Shown here: positions 7,790 to 16,990 of the stretch, one piece after another
Position numbering within the stretch: position 1 is the first letter of the stretch
Layout: each line of letters begins with the position of its first letter
Assembly (NCBI GenBank): GCA_022824005.1
Contig: JAJEBG010000028.1
Location: 1-63,073 of the forward strand
Direction of reading: 5' to 3'
DNA length: 63,073 nt
DNA from: Paracoccaceae bacterium
Lineage (GTDB): Bacteria; Pseudomonadota; Alphaproteobacteria; Rhodobacterales; Rhodobacteraceae
Position numbers and translations under genes: made by a program
The notes under the pieces: model-generated
What the model was told of the DNA's origin: nothing
What the model saw: the letters and a program-made list of their open reading frames with translations, nothing else
The model's database searches: none

Positions 7790-9385
7790 TCACATTTCTT
7801 GTGAAGCCTGATCACCCCAACCGCCGCCGTTGGCCGTCTCAATCACAATCTCATCACCCGGCTCAATTTGCAGGTCACTCACAAACGCGTGGAATTCACA
7901 ACGACCGCTCCGACGCTTTATCTTAAGACGGTTAAGGCCACCTGGCTGACCACCTTTAAGTCCCCAGACCGGCGTTTGACTGCAACTATATCCCGCCGCC
8001 AAGACGGTGCTCCATCTTGGACGATAACAGACCGTTAACCCGCGCCCGCCGGGATATAGCCCACGGCCATGCGTCTCATTTGAGAGACTCTTCCAGCCAA
8101 CGTTGATTCCGTAACGGGCCTCGCAAATTTCGACTGGACAATTAAATGTTTCACCGTGACTGGCGGAAAACATAGCGTGAAGGCCCGGCCCCCTTGAAGT
8201 GGCACCCCATCCGCCCATTTGGGGTTCAACCATGGTGAATCGACGGCCCGTGTCGGGATGTCTCCCGGCAATCACAGTGCCGCAAATCGAACCAAAATGC
8301 CCCGCTGGAAGCCGTTCTGGTACCACTTTCGCCATACATTGCCACAACATGTCATAAAGGCGAATTCGAGTTTCAAAATAGTATCCATGAGGTGCCCGGT
8401 CATCAGAATGAAAAATAGTTCCAGGTCGTGTGAGGACATGGAGCGGGCGGAAAGATCCAGCATTGGCAAAGCGTTCAGGATCGGTCAGAGCCTTAAAAAT
8501 CATTTGAGCCGAGATTACAGCTCCGTCGCGGCTGGTATTGTAAGGTAGTTTTTTTTGAGTCGGGTTGTCTCTCAAATCAACCGTGAAACGTTCATCGGAG
8601 ATTTCCACCGAGGCCTTCCATAGATCACCATTATCTTGCTCTATTTCTATGCCCCATTTGCCACGAGGGAGTGACTCCAAGCCTCGTCGCGCACGGGCCT
8701 CACCTTCCATGAACACGTCTGACAATGCCTGTTGGAATGTCTTGAGCCCATGAATTTCGACAAGACGAGAAATTTTATTTGAGGCACGACGGCAAGCGGC
8801 GATCTGGGCCCATAGATCACCCTTTGCAAAATCGGGAAGCCGTGAATTGGCGCAGATGATGTCCATAAGCGGCCTGACGAGCTTTCCGCCTTCAAACAAT
8901 CGCACCGCAGGAAGACGGAGCCCCTCTTGAGCAATCTCAGTCGCTTTGGTGGACATCGATCCGGGCGTCATGCCTCCGATATCGCTCCAATGCGCTATTG
9001 TTGCCGTCCAAGCAATGCGCTCGCCATGTGCAAAGACTGGCATAGCGATCACCACATCGCACAAATGCGTCACGCCACCATAATTCGGATCGTTGGTGAC
9101 AAACATGTCGCCATCCGCTATGTTCTGGCTTCCGTGAATGGCGATAATTCCCTTCACGGCTTTGTCAAGCACGCCAATAAATGTCGGAATACCCGCACCC
9201 GAACCCGCCAAATTTCCGTCCCTATCCGTCACACCCGTTCCGGCGTCTAGAACTTCATAGATGATTGGACTCATCGCGGTGCGGCTCAACATAAGAAACA
9301 TTTCATCGGCGGCTGCCGACAAAGCCGCTTGAATGACGGCCAGAGTGATCGGATCCTCGCTCTCCTCCGGTACGGAATTGATCAT
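7790..9385 (-). CDS. hyuB: Hydantoinase B / oxoprolinase family protein, second copy
   Basis: HyuB is the partner of HyuA in ATP-dependent hydrolysis of cyclic amides such as 5-substituted hydantoins or 5-oxoproline. Family landmarks are DPITLAVIQAALSAAADEM at the start, SPIIYEVLDAGTGVTD, GGVTHLCDV, AHWSDIGGMTPGSMS, the DLRDNP segment and the glycine-rich C-terminal ANGGGWGD. The start is set at ATG 9385, which overlaps the racemase stop as TAATG; an upstream frame extension has no family similarity. This copy is 531 residues, shorter and clearly diverged from the copy at 10194-11900. It is the last gene of the operon. Whether it makes an alternative complex with the single HyuA or has another substrate is open. 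Confidence 0.88.
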   Translation of the reverse strand: MINSVPEESEDPITLAVIQAALSAAADEMFLMLSRTAMSPIIYEVLDAGTGVTDRDGNLAGSGAGIPTFIGVLDKAVKGIIAIHGSQNIADGDMFVTNDPNYGGVTHLCDVVIAMPVFAHGERIAWTATIAHWSDIGGMTPGSMSTKATEIAQEGLRLPAVRLFEGGKLVRPLMDIICANSRLPDFAKGDLWAQIAACRRASNKISRLVEIHGLKTFQQALSDVFMEGEARARRGLESLPRGKWGIEIEQDNGDLWKASVEISDERFTVDLRDNPTQKKLPYNTSRDGAVISAQMIFKALTDPERFANAGSFRPLHVLTRPGTIFHSDDRAPHGYYFETRIRLYDMLWQCMAKVVPERLPAGHFGSICGTVIAGRHPDTGRRFTMVEPQMGGWGATSRGPGLHAMFSASHGETFNCPVEICEARYGINVGWKSLSNETHGRGLYPGGRGLTVCYRPRWSTVLAAGYSCSQTPVWGLKGGQPGGLNRLKIKRRSGRCEFHAFVSDLQIEPGDEIVIETANGGGWGDQASQEM

Positions 9386-10194
9386 TACTCTGCCTCGACG
9401 ACAATCCTGTTTCCGAAGACATCGGCATCGCCAATAATCCCAAATTGGGAAATTTCGTCCTCGGGCGGCGACTCGCAAGACCATTTTCGACTCGGGAGAA
9501 GACCCCCATCACGTTTCAGAATAGCGCCGTACTCGGCCCGTTTCAGCGCCGCGATTGAAGGATCAATCACGGGAACCCCTAACGTATCAGAGAGTTTCTT
9601 GTTGAAACCTATTTCCAGTGTGCAACCAAGAATAAGCGACTCGGCATAATCCTCTTCAACCGCCCGGCGCCCCGCTTCAGTCAACAAGAGTTCAGTGCGG
9701 GCATGATCTGTTTGGAAATCATTCACTCCCAATTCGACATGGTAAAAACCGCTCAACCTATCGGCCATTCCGTTGTTGCAAACGGTTGAATGCATTTGAT
9801 GAACCCATTTCCGCCGCCCGACAATAATTCCAATCCGGTTCGACAAACTGGCGGCAATTTCAAGCGAAGCAAAGCACGGAGCCGTGACGATCATTTCACC
9901 AGAAACTTCACGCGCGTCATGCAACGCGGTGTCGTAAAAGCATCCAATCGCCAAGGCATCAAAGCCTTCAGCCGCCGCGGCTCGAGTGGCCCGGACAATT
10001 CCTGTGGAAACGACGGTCTCGTAAGACCTAAATTCGATATGCGTGAAGGCACCGTCCTCGGGCTTCAACGATGTGACATGAACCTCAGTACCAGGAAGTT
10101 TATGCTGACGTGCCATATCGGCAAAGACTTGATCATAATCTGGGGTTCCTACTGGATTGAGATACATGATTGTTCTTTTTTGGTTATCTGCCAT
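9385..10194 (-). CDS. Aspartate/glutamate/hydantoin racemase family protein
   Basis: Members are cofactor-independent racemases that use two cysteines to move a proton at the alpha carbon of an amino acid or hydantoin. Both cysteines are present in family context: LAIGCFYDTA (Cys85) and LILGCTLEIG (Cys191). The protein begins with IMYLNPVGTPDYDQ and has 269 residues. It is tied to both neighbours by TAATG overlaps and sits between two hyuB genes, so it most likely supplies the enantiomer that the hydantoinase-type enzyme can use. Hydantoin racemase or an Asp/Glu-type racemase are the alternatives. Confidence 0.87.
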   Translation of the reverse strand: MADNQKRTIMYLNPVGTPDYDQVFADMARQHKLPGTEVHVTSLKPEDGAFTHIEFRSYETVVSTGIVRATRAAAAEGFDALAIGCFYDTALHDAREVSGEMIVTAPCFASLEIAASLSNRIGIIVGRRKWVHQMHSTVCNNGMADRLSGFYHVELGVNDFQTDHARTELLLTEAGRRAVEEDYAESLILGCTLEIGFNKKLSDTLGVPVIDPSIAALKRAEYGAILKRDGGLLPSRKWSCESPPEDEISQFGIIGDADVFGNRIVVEAE

Positions 10195-11900
10195 TAACTT
10201 TCTCCTTTTTCTGTTTCTGGCCCGACTAGGTCTTCAAGTCCGAAAATTTCGTGCGCCGCTTTGTTTGTAATGAGACCGTTTCGTAAGTCTTCACGAACCT
10301 GCTGTCGGTCTCGCTCACGGGGGTCACCGAAGCCGCCGCCACTGCCGGTATAGACGCGGATCACATCACCTTTGTTTGTGGTCAATCCTGACACACCAGC
10401 AAAGCTTTTCTTTTCACCTTCTATGGGGATAAATTCGATATAGTTTGGCGAACCGTCTCGTCCACCAGCGACACCCCATGGCGGAAATTTTGACCGCGTA
10501 TATCCTGCCGTCAGGAATCCTTGGTCGCTGCGCACGCGGTAGTCCATGACGATTCCACGTCCGCCCATTCGCTGCCCTTCTCCTCCCTCCGACAGATTCA
10601 ATGCCATCTGATCGACAATGAGCCCGTTGCGCGCCTCGTTGATTTCCGCTGGACAGTTATAGGTCTCACCATGAAAGCCGCAGAACATGGCCGTGTTGCC
10701 GTCATTTCCAGGAGCCGCGCCCCAGCCGCCAAGCTGAGGTTCAATAACCGTGTATTGACGTCCCGTGTCAGGATGAATACCGCCGATAAAAGTCCCGCAA
10801 ACGGAGGCAAAGTGACCCGCCGCCAGAAGATCGGGCATATGTTCAGCCAGACAACGCCAAATCAAATCATAAACTCGCAACTCAATCTCGTAATAAAATC
10901 CAAGGGGTGCTGGCTCGCGGGCGTGAAACACAGAACCTTCTCGGGTCAAAAGATTGATGGGACGGAACGAGCCCCCATTGGCGGGGGAATAAGGATCAGT
11001 CAGTGATTTGAAGATCATCTGCACGGCCACCATGACACCGTCCCGGCTGGTGTTGAGTGGCCCATCAAGTTGATCAGGGTTATCACGCAGATCAACGGTA
11101 AATTGATCTGAATCAATTTCAATTTTCACATTATAGAACTGCCCATTGTCCTGCTCTTCGGTCAACTCAAATTTTCCACGCGGCAGTTCCCTTAAGGCCG
11201 TCCGAGAAGCTCTCTCACCGAAATCCATGAACGACTCAATGGCCGCCGCAAAGGTTCTCGTTCCATATTTTTCAGCAAGGGCCTCAAGTCGCCTTGCGCC
11301 CACTCGAACTGAAGCAATGGCGGCCCAGAGATCGCCTTGGAGCACGTCAGGCATTCGTGAATTGACCCGAATCACCTCCATCACCGGTGCGATGGGCTCG
11401 CCTTCGGCGATAATCTTGACGGCCGGTAGGCGCAAACCCTCTTGGAATATCGTCGTCGCTTCTCCGCTCAGCGAGCCCGGTGCCATTCCGCCGACATCAG
11501 AGTGATGCGCGATGTTGGCGCACCAAGCAATCAACTCACCATCACTGAAGACGGGCATGATCACCACAATGTCATTGAGATGCGTCACGCCACCAAAGTA
11601 AGGGTCATTGGTGGCAAACACATCACCGGGAGATACATCTCCAGCGTGAGGAAATTTTTCAATAATAACCTTAACCGACTTGTCAAGAACCCCAATAAAG
11701 GCGGGGATACCGGCCCCCGAAGAGGCAATGTCGCCCTTTGGGTCCATGATGCCGGTTCCCATGTCAAGGACCTCATAAATGATCGAACTCATGGCGGTTT
11801 TGCGCATCGCTGCAAACATCTCATCGGCGGCGGCCTGCAGAGAGTTCTGAATGATTTCCAAAGTGATAGGGTCGTCGTTCTGATGATGCATCTTGTCCAT
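10194..11900 (-). CDS. hyuB: Hydantoinase B / oxoprolinase family protein, first copy
   Basis: The 568-residue protein has the full family layout: DPITLEIIQNSLQAAADEM, the SSIIYEVLDMGTGIMD segment, SSGAGIPAFIGVLD, GGVTHLNDIVVIMPVF, HHSDVGGMAPGS and a C-terminal GSGGGFGDPRERD. It starts five bases after hyuA with AAGG about eight bases before the ATG, so it is the direct partner of HyuA. Compared with the second copy it has an extra 30-residue tail that reads like the typical HyuB end (EIFGLEDLVG). Cytoplasmic, ATP-dependent cyclic amidase with HyuA is the expected role; the exact ring substrate is unknown. Confidence 0.92.
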   Translation of the reverse strand: MDKMHHQNDDPITLEIIQNSLQAAADEMFAAMRKTAMSSIIYEVLDMGTGIMDPKGDIASSGAGIPAFIGVLDKSVKVIIEKFPHAGDVSPGDVFATNDPYFGGVTHLNDIVVIMPVFSDGELIAWCANIAHHSDVGGMAPGSLSGEATTIFQEGLRLPAVKIIAEGEPIAPVMEVIRVNSRMPDVLQGDLWAAIASVRVGARRLEALAEKYGTRTFAAAIESFMDFGERASRTALRELPRGKFELTEEQDNGQFYNVKIEIDSDQFTVDLRDNPDQLDGPLNTSRDGVMVAVQMIFKSLTDPYSPANGGSFRPINLLTREGSVFHAREPAPLGFYYEIELRVYDLIWRCLAEHMPDLLAAGHFASVCGTFIGGIHPDTGRQYTVIEPQLGGWGAAPGNDGNTAMFCGFHGETYNCPAEINEARNGLIVDQMALNLSEGGEGQRMGGRGIVMDYRVRSDQGFLTAGYTRSKFPPWGVAGGRDGSPNYIEFIPIEGEKKSFAGVSGLTTNKGDVIRVYTGSGGGFGDPRERDRQQVREDLRNGLITNKAAHEIFGLEDLVGPETEKGES

Positions 11901-11905
11901 AATTC

Positions 11906-13981
11906 TTACCTTTCAAACGTGATAACGATATTGCCGTAGCCGTCGATATTCACCTTGTTTTGGGGGTGCACCACCGCCGTTGAACCCGCATCTTCAATGA
12001 CGCAGGGCCCGTCGAATTTCATTCCCGGCTGCAGCAAGGTTCCATCAATGAGACACGCGTCGTGTACACCTTCAAGCGCATAATCAACCCGTCGCGTCCC
12101 TTTAACCGCTGATTGAGGGTCGCCGCCCATGGCTTCACGTTTTTGCATCTCCATGCGTCCGATTTTTGCGGTGGCCTTGATGTGAATACCAACCATCTCA
12201 ATGGGGGCGGCAAGTCGGTATGTATATTCGCGCTCGTATGTGGCTTGGAAACGCTCACAGATGGAGTCAACCCTTTCAGGGAGGATAGGCTCCGATCCCA
12301 GCGGGATTTCAGTCGTATGTTCTTGATTTTGGTATCGGAATTTACCGAATCTCTCACAGGTGACCTGATCGTCAGCTATACCCTCTTGAACAAATCCGTG
12401 TCTTGCTTCGGCCTCTGTTCTCTGCAAGACGGTTTCAATGTCGCGGGCATTTTCGTCTGTTAGATCAGTGAGATAAGTGACGATAAAGTCACGCCTCAGA
12501 TCCGACATAATCATACCCCATGCGGAAAATACCGATGCATCTGATGGAATCACCACTTTGTTGATACCGAGTTCTTGAGCCAAGGCGGCGGCATGCATAC
12601 CGCCGCCTCCACCAAAGGCGATTAAAGTGAAATCCCGTGGGTCAAACCCTCGGTTGAGTGAGACCAATTTGAGCGCGTTAACCATATTGTTGTTGGCAAT
12701 ACGGACAATTCCACGAGCCGCCTCATCAATTCCGATTCCGAGTTTTTGGCCCACGGCCGTGATGGCCTTCTCCACCGCCACCATATCGGCTTGCACCTCA
12801 CCACCGCAGAAATATTCACGATTGATTCGGCCAAGCCAGAGATTGGCGTCAGTGGTTGTTGCGTCATAACCCCCCTTGCCATAGGAAGCGGGTCCAGGAA
12901 CGGCGCCCGCCGACTGCGGACCCACATGCAGTTTACCGAACTCATCCACCCAAGCAATGGAGCCACCTCCATTGCCAATTTCCACGAGATCAACCACGGG
13001 GACCATCACCGGATAACCCGCTGACTTTTTGTCACGCTCAATCCAGTAATCGGTGACAATCTTTACTTGGCCGTTTTCAATGAGAGAACATTTCGCTGTG
13101 GTGCCTCCCACATCAAGAGCAATGACATTCATGTCTCCCGTTAATCTACCAAGTTCAGCCGCGCCCCAGACTCCAGAAGATGGGCCGGACTCAATCATGG
13201 TGATCGGCGTTCTTGCCGCAGATTCGAGTGAGTCGACACCACAATTGGACTGCATGACTAATGGACTCCCTGTAAAACCTCTCGCTTCCAGACCATCTTT
13301 GAGACGCCGAAGATAGCGTTCGGCCGGGGGTTGCACATAAGCCGAAAGAACTGTCGTATTGGTGCGCTCGTACTCTCGCCACTCGCGAGCGATCGCATGG
13401 GATGACACCACAGGAACCTGCGGCCATAGCTGTCTGACTTCTCGCTCAGTGGCTGTTTCATGGGAAACATTGACATAGGAGTGCAAAAAGCAGATGGCCA
13501 CGGCTTGCACACCTTCTTGTTTGAAATCAGTCAGAATCGCTGGCAGCGAAGCAAGATCTAGCGGCTCCATTTCTTCGCCGCGATAACTCATCCGGCCAGG
13601 CAATTCGCGCCGCAGGAATCGCGGAACGAATGGCGGTGGCTTGACATAATGGAGGTTGAAAAAGTCTGGGCGATTGCCACGAGCAATCTCCAGCGTATCC
13701 CTGAAACCCTTCGTGGTGATCAATCCAACCTTGACCCCTTTCCGTTCAGTCAACGCATTGATAACGATCGTCGTTCCATGTGCCAAGAAATCGACCTCGG
13801 CAAGATCAACGTGGCCCTTTGCCAAAACGTCCAGAACGCCCTGTTCGTATTCGGGTGGTGTGGTTGAGGTTTTTGCGGTGCGGACCCTTGGCTGACCTTG
13901 AGTCGGATCCATTTCAAAACAGACCAGATCAGTGAAAGTTCCGCCGACATCCGTCGCGACTCGGGTTATCTTTTTGTTCAT
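11906..13981 (-). CDS. hyuA: Hydantoinase A / oxoprolinase family ATP-binding subunit
   Basis: HyuA phosphorylates the cyclic amide and belongs to the ASKHA ATPase fold. The phosphate-1 loop DVGGTFTDLV lies at residues 9-18 and a second acidic loop, VIALDVGGTTAKC, lies near residue 290. The middle has AHGTTIVINALTERKG and FGGGGGMHAAALAQELG. The start is ATG 13981, which overlaps the TGA of the GAF gene by one base; the GTG just before it is less likely. At 691 residues it is full length. Relatives act on hydantoins, 5-oxoproline, N-methylhydantoin or acetone, so context decides: the peptide-type transporter and racemase favour an amino-acid-derived ring. Confidence 0.92.
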   Translation of the reverse strand: MNKKITRVATDVGGTFTDLVCFEMDPTQGQPRVRTAKTSTTPPEYEQGVLDVLAKGHVDLAEVDFLAHGTTIVINALTERKGVKVGLITTKGFRDTLEIARGNRPDFFNLHYVKPPPFVPRFLRRELPGRMSYRGEEMEPLDLASLPAILTDFKQEGVQAVAICFLHSYVNVSHETATEREVRQLWPQVPVVSSHAIAREWREYERTNTTVLSAYVQPPAERYLRRLKDGLEARGFTGSPLVMQSNCGVDSLESAARTPITMIESGPSSGVWGAAELGRLTGDMNVIALDVGGTTAKCSLIENGQVKIVTDYWIERDKKSAGYPVMVPVVDLVEIGNGGGSIAWVDEFGKLHVGPQSAGAVPGPASYGKGGYDATTTDANLWLGRINREYFCGGEVQADMVAVEKAITAVGQKLGIGIDEAARGIVRIANNNMVNALKLVSLNRGFDPRDFTLIAFGGGGGMHAAALAQELGINKVVIPSDASVFSAWGMIMSDLRRDFIVTYLTDLTDENARDIETVLQRTEAEARHGFVQEGIADDQVTCERFGKFRYQNQEHTTEIPLGSEPILPERVDSICERFQATYEREYTYRLAAPIEMVGIHIKATAKIGRMEMQKREAMGGDPQSAVKGTRRVDYALEGVHDACLIDGTLLQPGMKFDGPCVIEDAGSTAVVHPQNKVNIDGYGNIVITFER

Positions 13982-14478
13982 CACTCAACTCCAAAATTGG
14001 ATAAAGATATTGTGAGGCAGAAACAGGCAATTCCTGGAAGAATCAGGCTGCGTGCAGCTTCAAGACTGCCATCTCCATATGAGCCCACTTTATCAAGGCA
14101 ATTGATACAGCCTAGAAGTTTGCCACCGACAATGGCCGGAATATTCAGCACGGCCCCACAGCCAAGAGATTCAATCAGTTCGTAATCCGGAAAAACAGGT
14201 TTGATCTCTTCAATACTGTTGGCACAGAATATTTGCCGTTTCTTAATCACTGTATCTTTCCATTTGCCTTCAGGAATTGTTTTGCGTCCGGTGACAGGAT
14301 AGACGTCGGGCGAACTCGAAAAAATCCTGTATCCCTCATTGGACTCTAAATCTGTCCGCAGAAGCGTGAACAGACGGACACCGACCGTCTGCTCGGCGAG
14401 GCTCTGCAAGATTTCAAAACTCCGTCGTGGTTGATCTTTGGGATCAGCCAGACCATTGAGAAATTCATTCATTTCCAT
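13981..14478 (-). CDS. GAF-domain protein of the hydantoinase operon
   Basis: A single GAF domain fills most of the protein (VRLFTLLRTDLES through GAVLNIPAIVGGKLLGCINCL). GAF domains bind small molecules. No output domain is present in the 165 residues, so it may be a sensor, chaperone or small-molecule carrier rather than a regulator by itself. GTG 14481 is an alternative start directly abutting the preceding stop; ATG 14478 is used here. Stand-alone GAF proteins next to hyuAB genes are known from other proteobacterial loci, but their role is not settled. Confidence 0.72.
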   Translation of the reverse strand: MEMNEFLNGLADPKDQPRRSFEILQSLAEQTVGVRLFTLLRTDLESNEGYRIFSSSPDVYPVTGRKTIPEGKWKDTVIKKRQIFCANSIEEIKPVFPDYELIESLGCGAVLNIPAIVGGKLLGCINCLDKVGSYGDGSLEAARSLILPGIACFCLTISLSNFGVE

Positions 14479-14481
14479 CAC

Positions 14482-15291
14482 TTAATTTTCCATTGTGTGG
14501 CGGAGTATCTCGCGCAGAGCCTGCTCTTCTTCGGTGACGACAGGCGATGCCGCTATAAGCCGCCTTGTGTAGGGATGTGTTGGATCGGTAAAGACCCTAT
14601 CAGTCTGACCCGTTTCGACGATTTCACCCGCTTTCATAACGACAACTCGGTCAGCAACATTCCGTACAACGGCCAGATCATGTGTGATAAAGATGTAGGT
14701 CAGTTGCCGTTGCAATCGCAGGTCATTCAGCAAGCCAAGGATACGCGCCTGCACGATCATATCGAGCGACGATGTGGGTTCATCAAGTACGATGAGTTGC
14801 GAGTTGCAGGCACGGGCGCGGGCAATCGCCACACGTTGGCATTGGCCTCCTGACAGGGCATTGGGATAGCGCCCAGCGATATCCGCTTCTAAACCGACTT
14901 CAGCCAGCAATTCGATGACGGAGTTGACGCGTTGTGAGCGCGCCCCAATTTTATGAACATCCAATGCCAAACGCAGCGAAGCTCCCACCGTGCGGCTGCG
15001 GTTCAGAGCCGAATAAGGATTCTGTTGCACCAATTGAATTTGCCGCCGGTGGATAAGAGAGCGGCGCAGGGGCAATGATTTGCCAGCAAAGCGAATTTCA
15101 CCCGTATCCGGCTTTAGAATACCGAGAATCATATTGGCGACAGTACTCTTTCCCGACCCTGACTCTCCGACAACGGCCAAACATTCGCCCGCCGCCACAT
15201 CAGCCGAAAATTGACGAACTGCATTTACTTTCTGAGAGCCGACCTGAAATGTCTTGGTCAGACGGCTGATGCTGAGGAGAGGGTTAGTCAT
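14482..15291 (-). CDS. Peptide-type ABC transporter ATPase (DppF/OppF-like)
   Basis: It has Walker A GESGSGKST near residue 40, the signature LSGGQCQRVAIARA, Walker B LIVLDEPTSSLD and the H-loop FITHDLAVV. It is the second of two ATPases in the transporter, the normal arrangement for Dpp/Opp systems. At 269 residues it lacks the long C-terminal solute-linked extension seen in some OppF proteins but keeps THPYTRRLI. The start overlaps the previous gene by four bases (ATGA). Confidence 0.9.
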   Translation of the reverse strand: MTNPLLSISRLTKTFQVGSQKVNAVRQFSADVAAGECLAVVGESGSGKSTVANMILGILKPDTGEIRFAGKSLPLRRSLIHRRQIQLVQQNPYSALNRSRTVGASLRLALDVHKIGARSQRVNSVIELLAEVGLEADIAGRYPNALSGGQCQRVAIARARACNSQLIVLDEPTSSLDMIVQARILGLLNDLRLQRQLTYIFITHDLAVVRNVADRVVVMKAGEIVETGQTDRVFTDPTHPYTRRLIAASPVVTEEEQALREILRHTMEN

Positions 15292-16160
15292 GCCCTCGCC
15301 GGATGGATTTCACACGGTTCGGTGAACTGAGATATATCGTCAACTAACTTCGGAATTCCACTCTTTGTGATGCGAGGCACGGCGGCCAAAAGAGCCCGCG
15401 TGTAGGGATGAATTGGATCAGCAAAAACGGCACCGGTTGGCCCTTCTTCAACAATACGGCCCCTGTAAATCACATAGATACGATCAGAAAATTCTCTCAC
15501 GACTCCAAGATTGTGGGATATCAGTAGGACAGCGGCGCGATGATCTTCCACCAAACGCCGCATCAATCGTAGGGTCTGGTCCTGTACGGTCACATCAAGG
15601 GCCGTGCCGGGTTCGTCGGCGATCAACAAGGAAGGCGCATTGATGAGCGCAAGAGCAATCATCACTCGTTGATTCATGCCACCAGACAGTTGGAAAGGAA
15701 ATGATCTCAGAACCCGGTGGGGATCATCAATGGACACTTTCCGCAACATTTCTTCCGCCTGTTCGCGAGCGGCCGGAAGGGTGACCTTGGGATTTGTGCG
15801 GCGCAGAACTTCCAGAAACTCCGTTTCAATTCTGAAGACAGGATTGAGTGAGGAGACTGGATCTTGGAATATCATAGATATTTTTGTCCCCCGCATCTGT
15901 CGTCTCTCGGAGTCTTTCAGCAAAGCGACATCTTGTCCCTCAAACTCAATCCGACCGCCGATTTCGATTCCGCGCTGTTGTTGAAGCAAACCAAGCACAG
16001 CGCGCGCTGTCACAGATTTTCCCGAGCCAGATTCGCCCACCAATGCCACTCTTTCATCGGAATTAATATGAAGCGAAATACCCTTTAATGCATCCGTCTG
16101 CTTTGTATGCGTTCGAAAGGCAATACGGAGTTTATGAATATTGAGGAGCGGATGAGTCAC
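15288..16160 (-). CDS. Peptide-type ABC transporter ATPase (DppD/OppD-like)
   Basis: Motifs are Walker A GESGSGKS, the signature LSGGMNQRVMIALAL, Walker B LLIADEPGTALDVTVQ and the D-loop. The Q-loop is in KISMIFQDPVSSLNPVF. The C-terminal IHPYTRALLAAVPR segment is characteristic of oligopeptide ATPases. It overlaps both neighbours by four bases, so all transporter genes are translationally coupled. Confidence 0.9.
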   Translation of the reverse strand: MTHPLLNIHKLRIAFRTHTKQTDALKGISLHINSDERVALVGESGSGKSVTARAVLGLLQQQRGIEIGGRIEFEGQDVALLKDSERRQMRGTKISMIFQDPVSSLNPVFRIETEFLEVLRRTNPKVTLPAAREQAEEMLRKVSIDDPHRVLRSFPFQLSGGMNQRVMIALALINAPSLLIADEPGTALDVTVQDQTLRLMRRLVEDHRAAVLLISHNLGVVREFSDRIYVIYRGRIVEEGPTGAVFADPIHPYTRALLAAVPRITKSGIPKLVDDISQFTEPCEIHPARA

Positions 16161-16990
16161 AGATCGGCTCCGAGGATTTCGCGCAGTGCATCACCGAGCA
16201 GATTGAAACCAAAGACGGCGACGAGAATGGCAAGACCAGGGAATACGGTCAGCCACCAAGAATCAGGAAGGTAGCGAGCGCCCTCGGCCACCATGGACCC
16301 AAGATCGGGGGTCGGCGGTTGCACGCCAAGACCAAGAAATGACAGCGAGGATGCAATAAGGATCACAAAACCTAAATCCAAAGTCATCTTTGTAATGATG
16401 GCGGGGACACAATTCGGCAAGATTTCTACGAATAAAATGTGTACTCGAGAGGCGCCAATCACCTCAGCGGCCCGAACATAACCCTCTTCGCGTTCTACCA
16501 GAGTGATATTAAAGACCAGCCGAGCGTACCAAGGCCACCACATCGCGGTCACGGCGATCATGCCGTTGAATAATGTGGGCTCCAGCACGCCCATAATGGA
16601 CATGGCTAAGACTAGGGGCGGGATTGACAGAAACACATCGGTTGTCCGCATCAACACAAATCGCACCCAGCCGCCGAGATATCCGGCGGCCAAGCCAACA
16701 GCAACGCCAACGGGAGTGGCGATGGATAGTACAACGACACCGAGAATGAGGGAAAGCCTGAAGGCGTACAGAATTCGGCTGAAAAGGTCCCGGCCCACCA
16801 GATCAGTCCCCATAATGTTGGTCCATCCCGGCGGTTGGTTGAAATTGGTAAAATCTACCACCGTCCCTCGGTGATCAGGAAAGGGCGCAATGAAGTCAGC
16901 AAACAAAGCCGAAAGAATAACGGTGCCAATGAGGACGACGCCGGCAATAGATAATGGCCGTGAGAACAATATGTGCGCCGCTCGTCTCAC
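16157..16990 (-). CDS. Peptide-type ABC transporter permease (DppC-like)
   Basis: A 277-residue inner-membrane permease with an N-terminal membrane helix, a periplasmic segment (TNIMGTDLVGRDLFSRI, the DppC hallmark), then a five-span core. The coupling EAA loop reads EVIGASRVHILFVEILPN. It pairs with the DppB-like permease upstream and overlaps it by four bases. Confidence 0.9.
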   Translation of the reverse strand: MRRAAHILFSRPLSIAGVVLIGTVILSALFADFIAPFPDHRGTVVDFTNFNQPPGWTNIMGTDLVGRDLFSRILYAFRLSLILGVVVLSIATPVGVAVGLAAGYLGGWVRFVLMRTTDVFLSIPPLVLAMSIMGVLEPTLFNGMIAVTAMWWPWYARLVFNITLVEREEGYVRAAEVIGASRVHILFVEILPNCVPAIITKMTLDLGFVILIASSLSFLGLGVQPPTPDLGSMVAEGARYLPDSWWLTVFPGLAILVAVFGFNLLGDALREILGADL

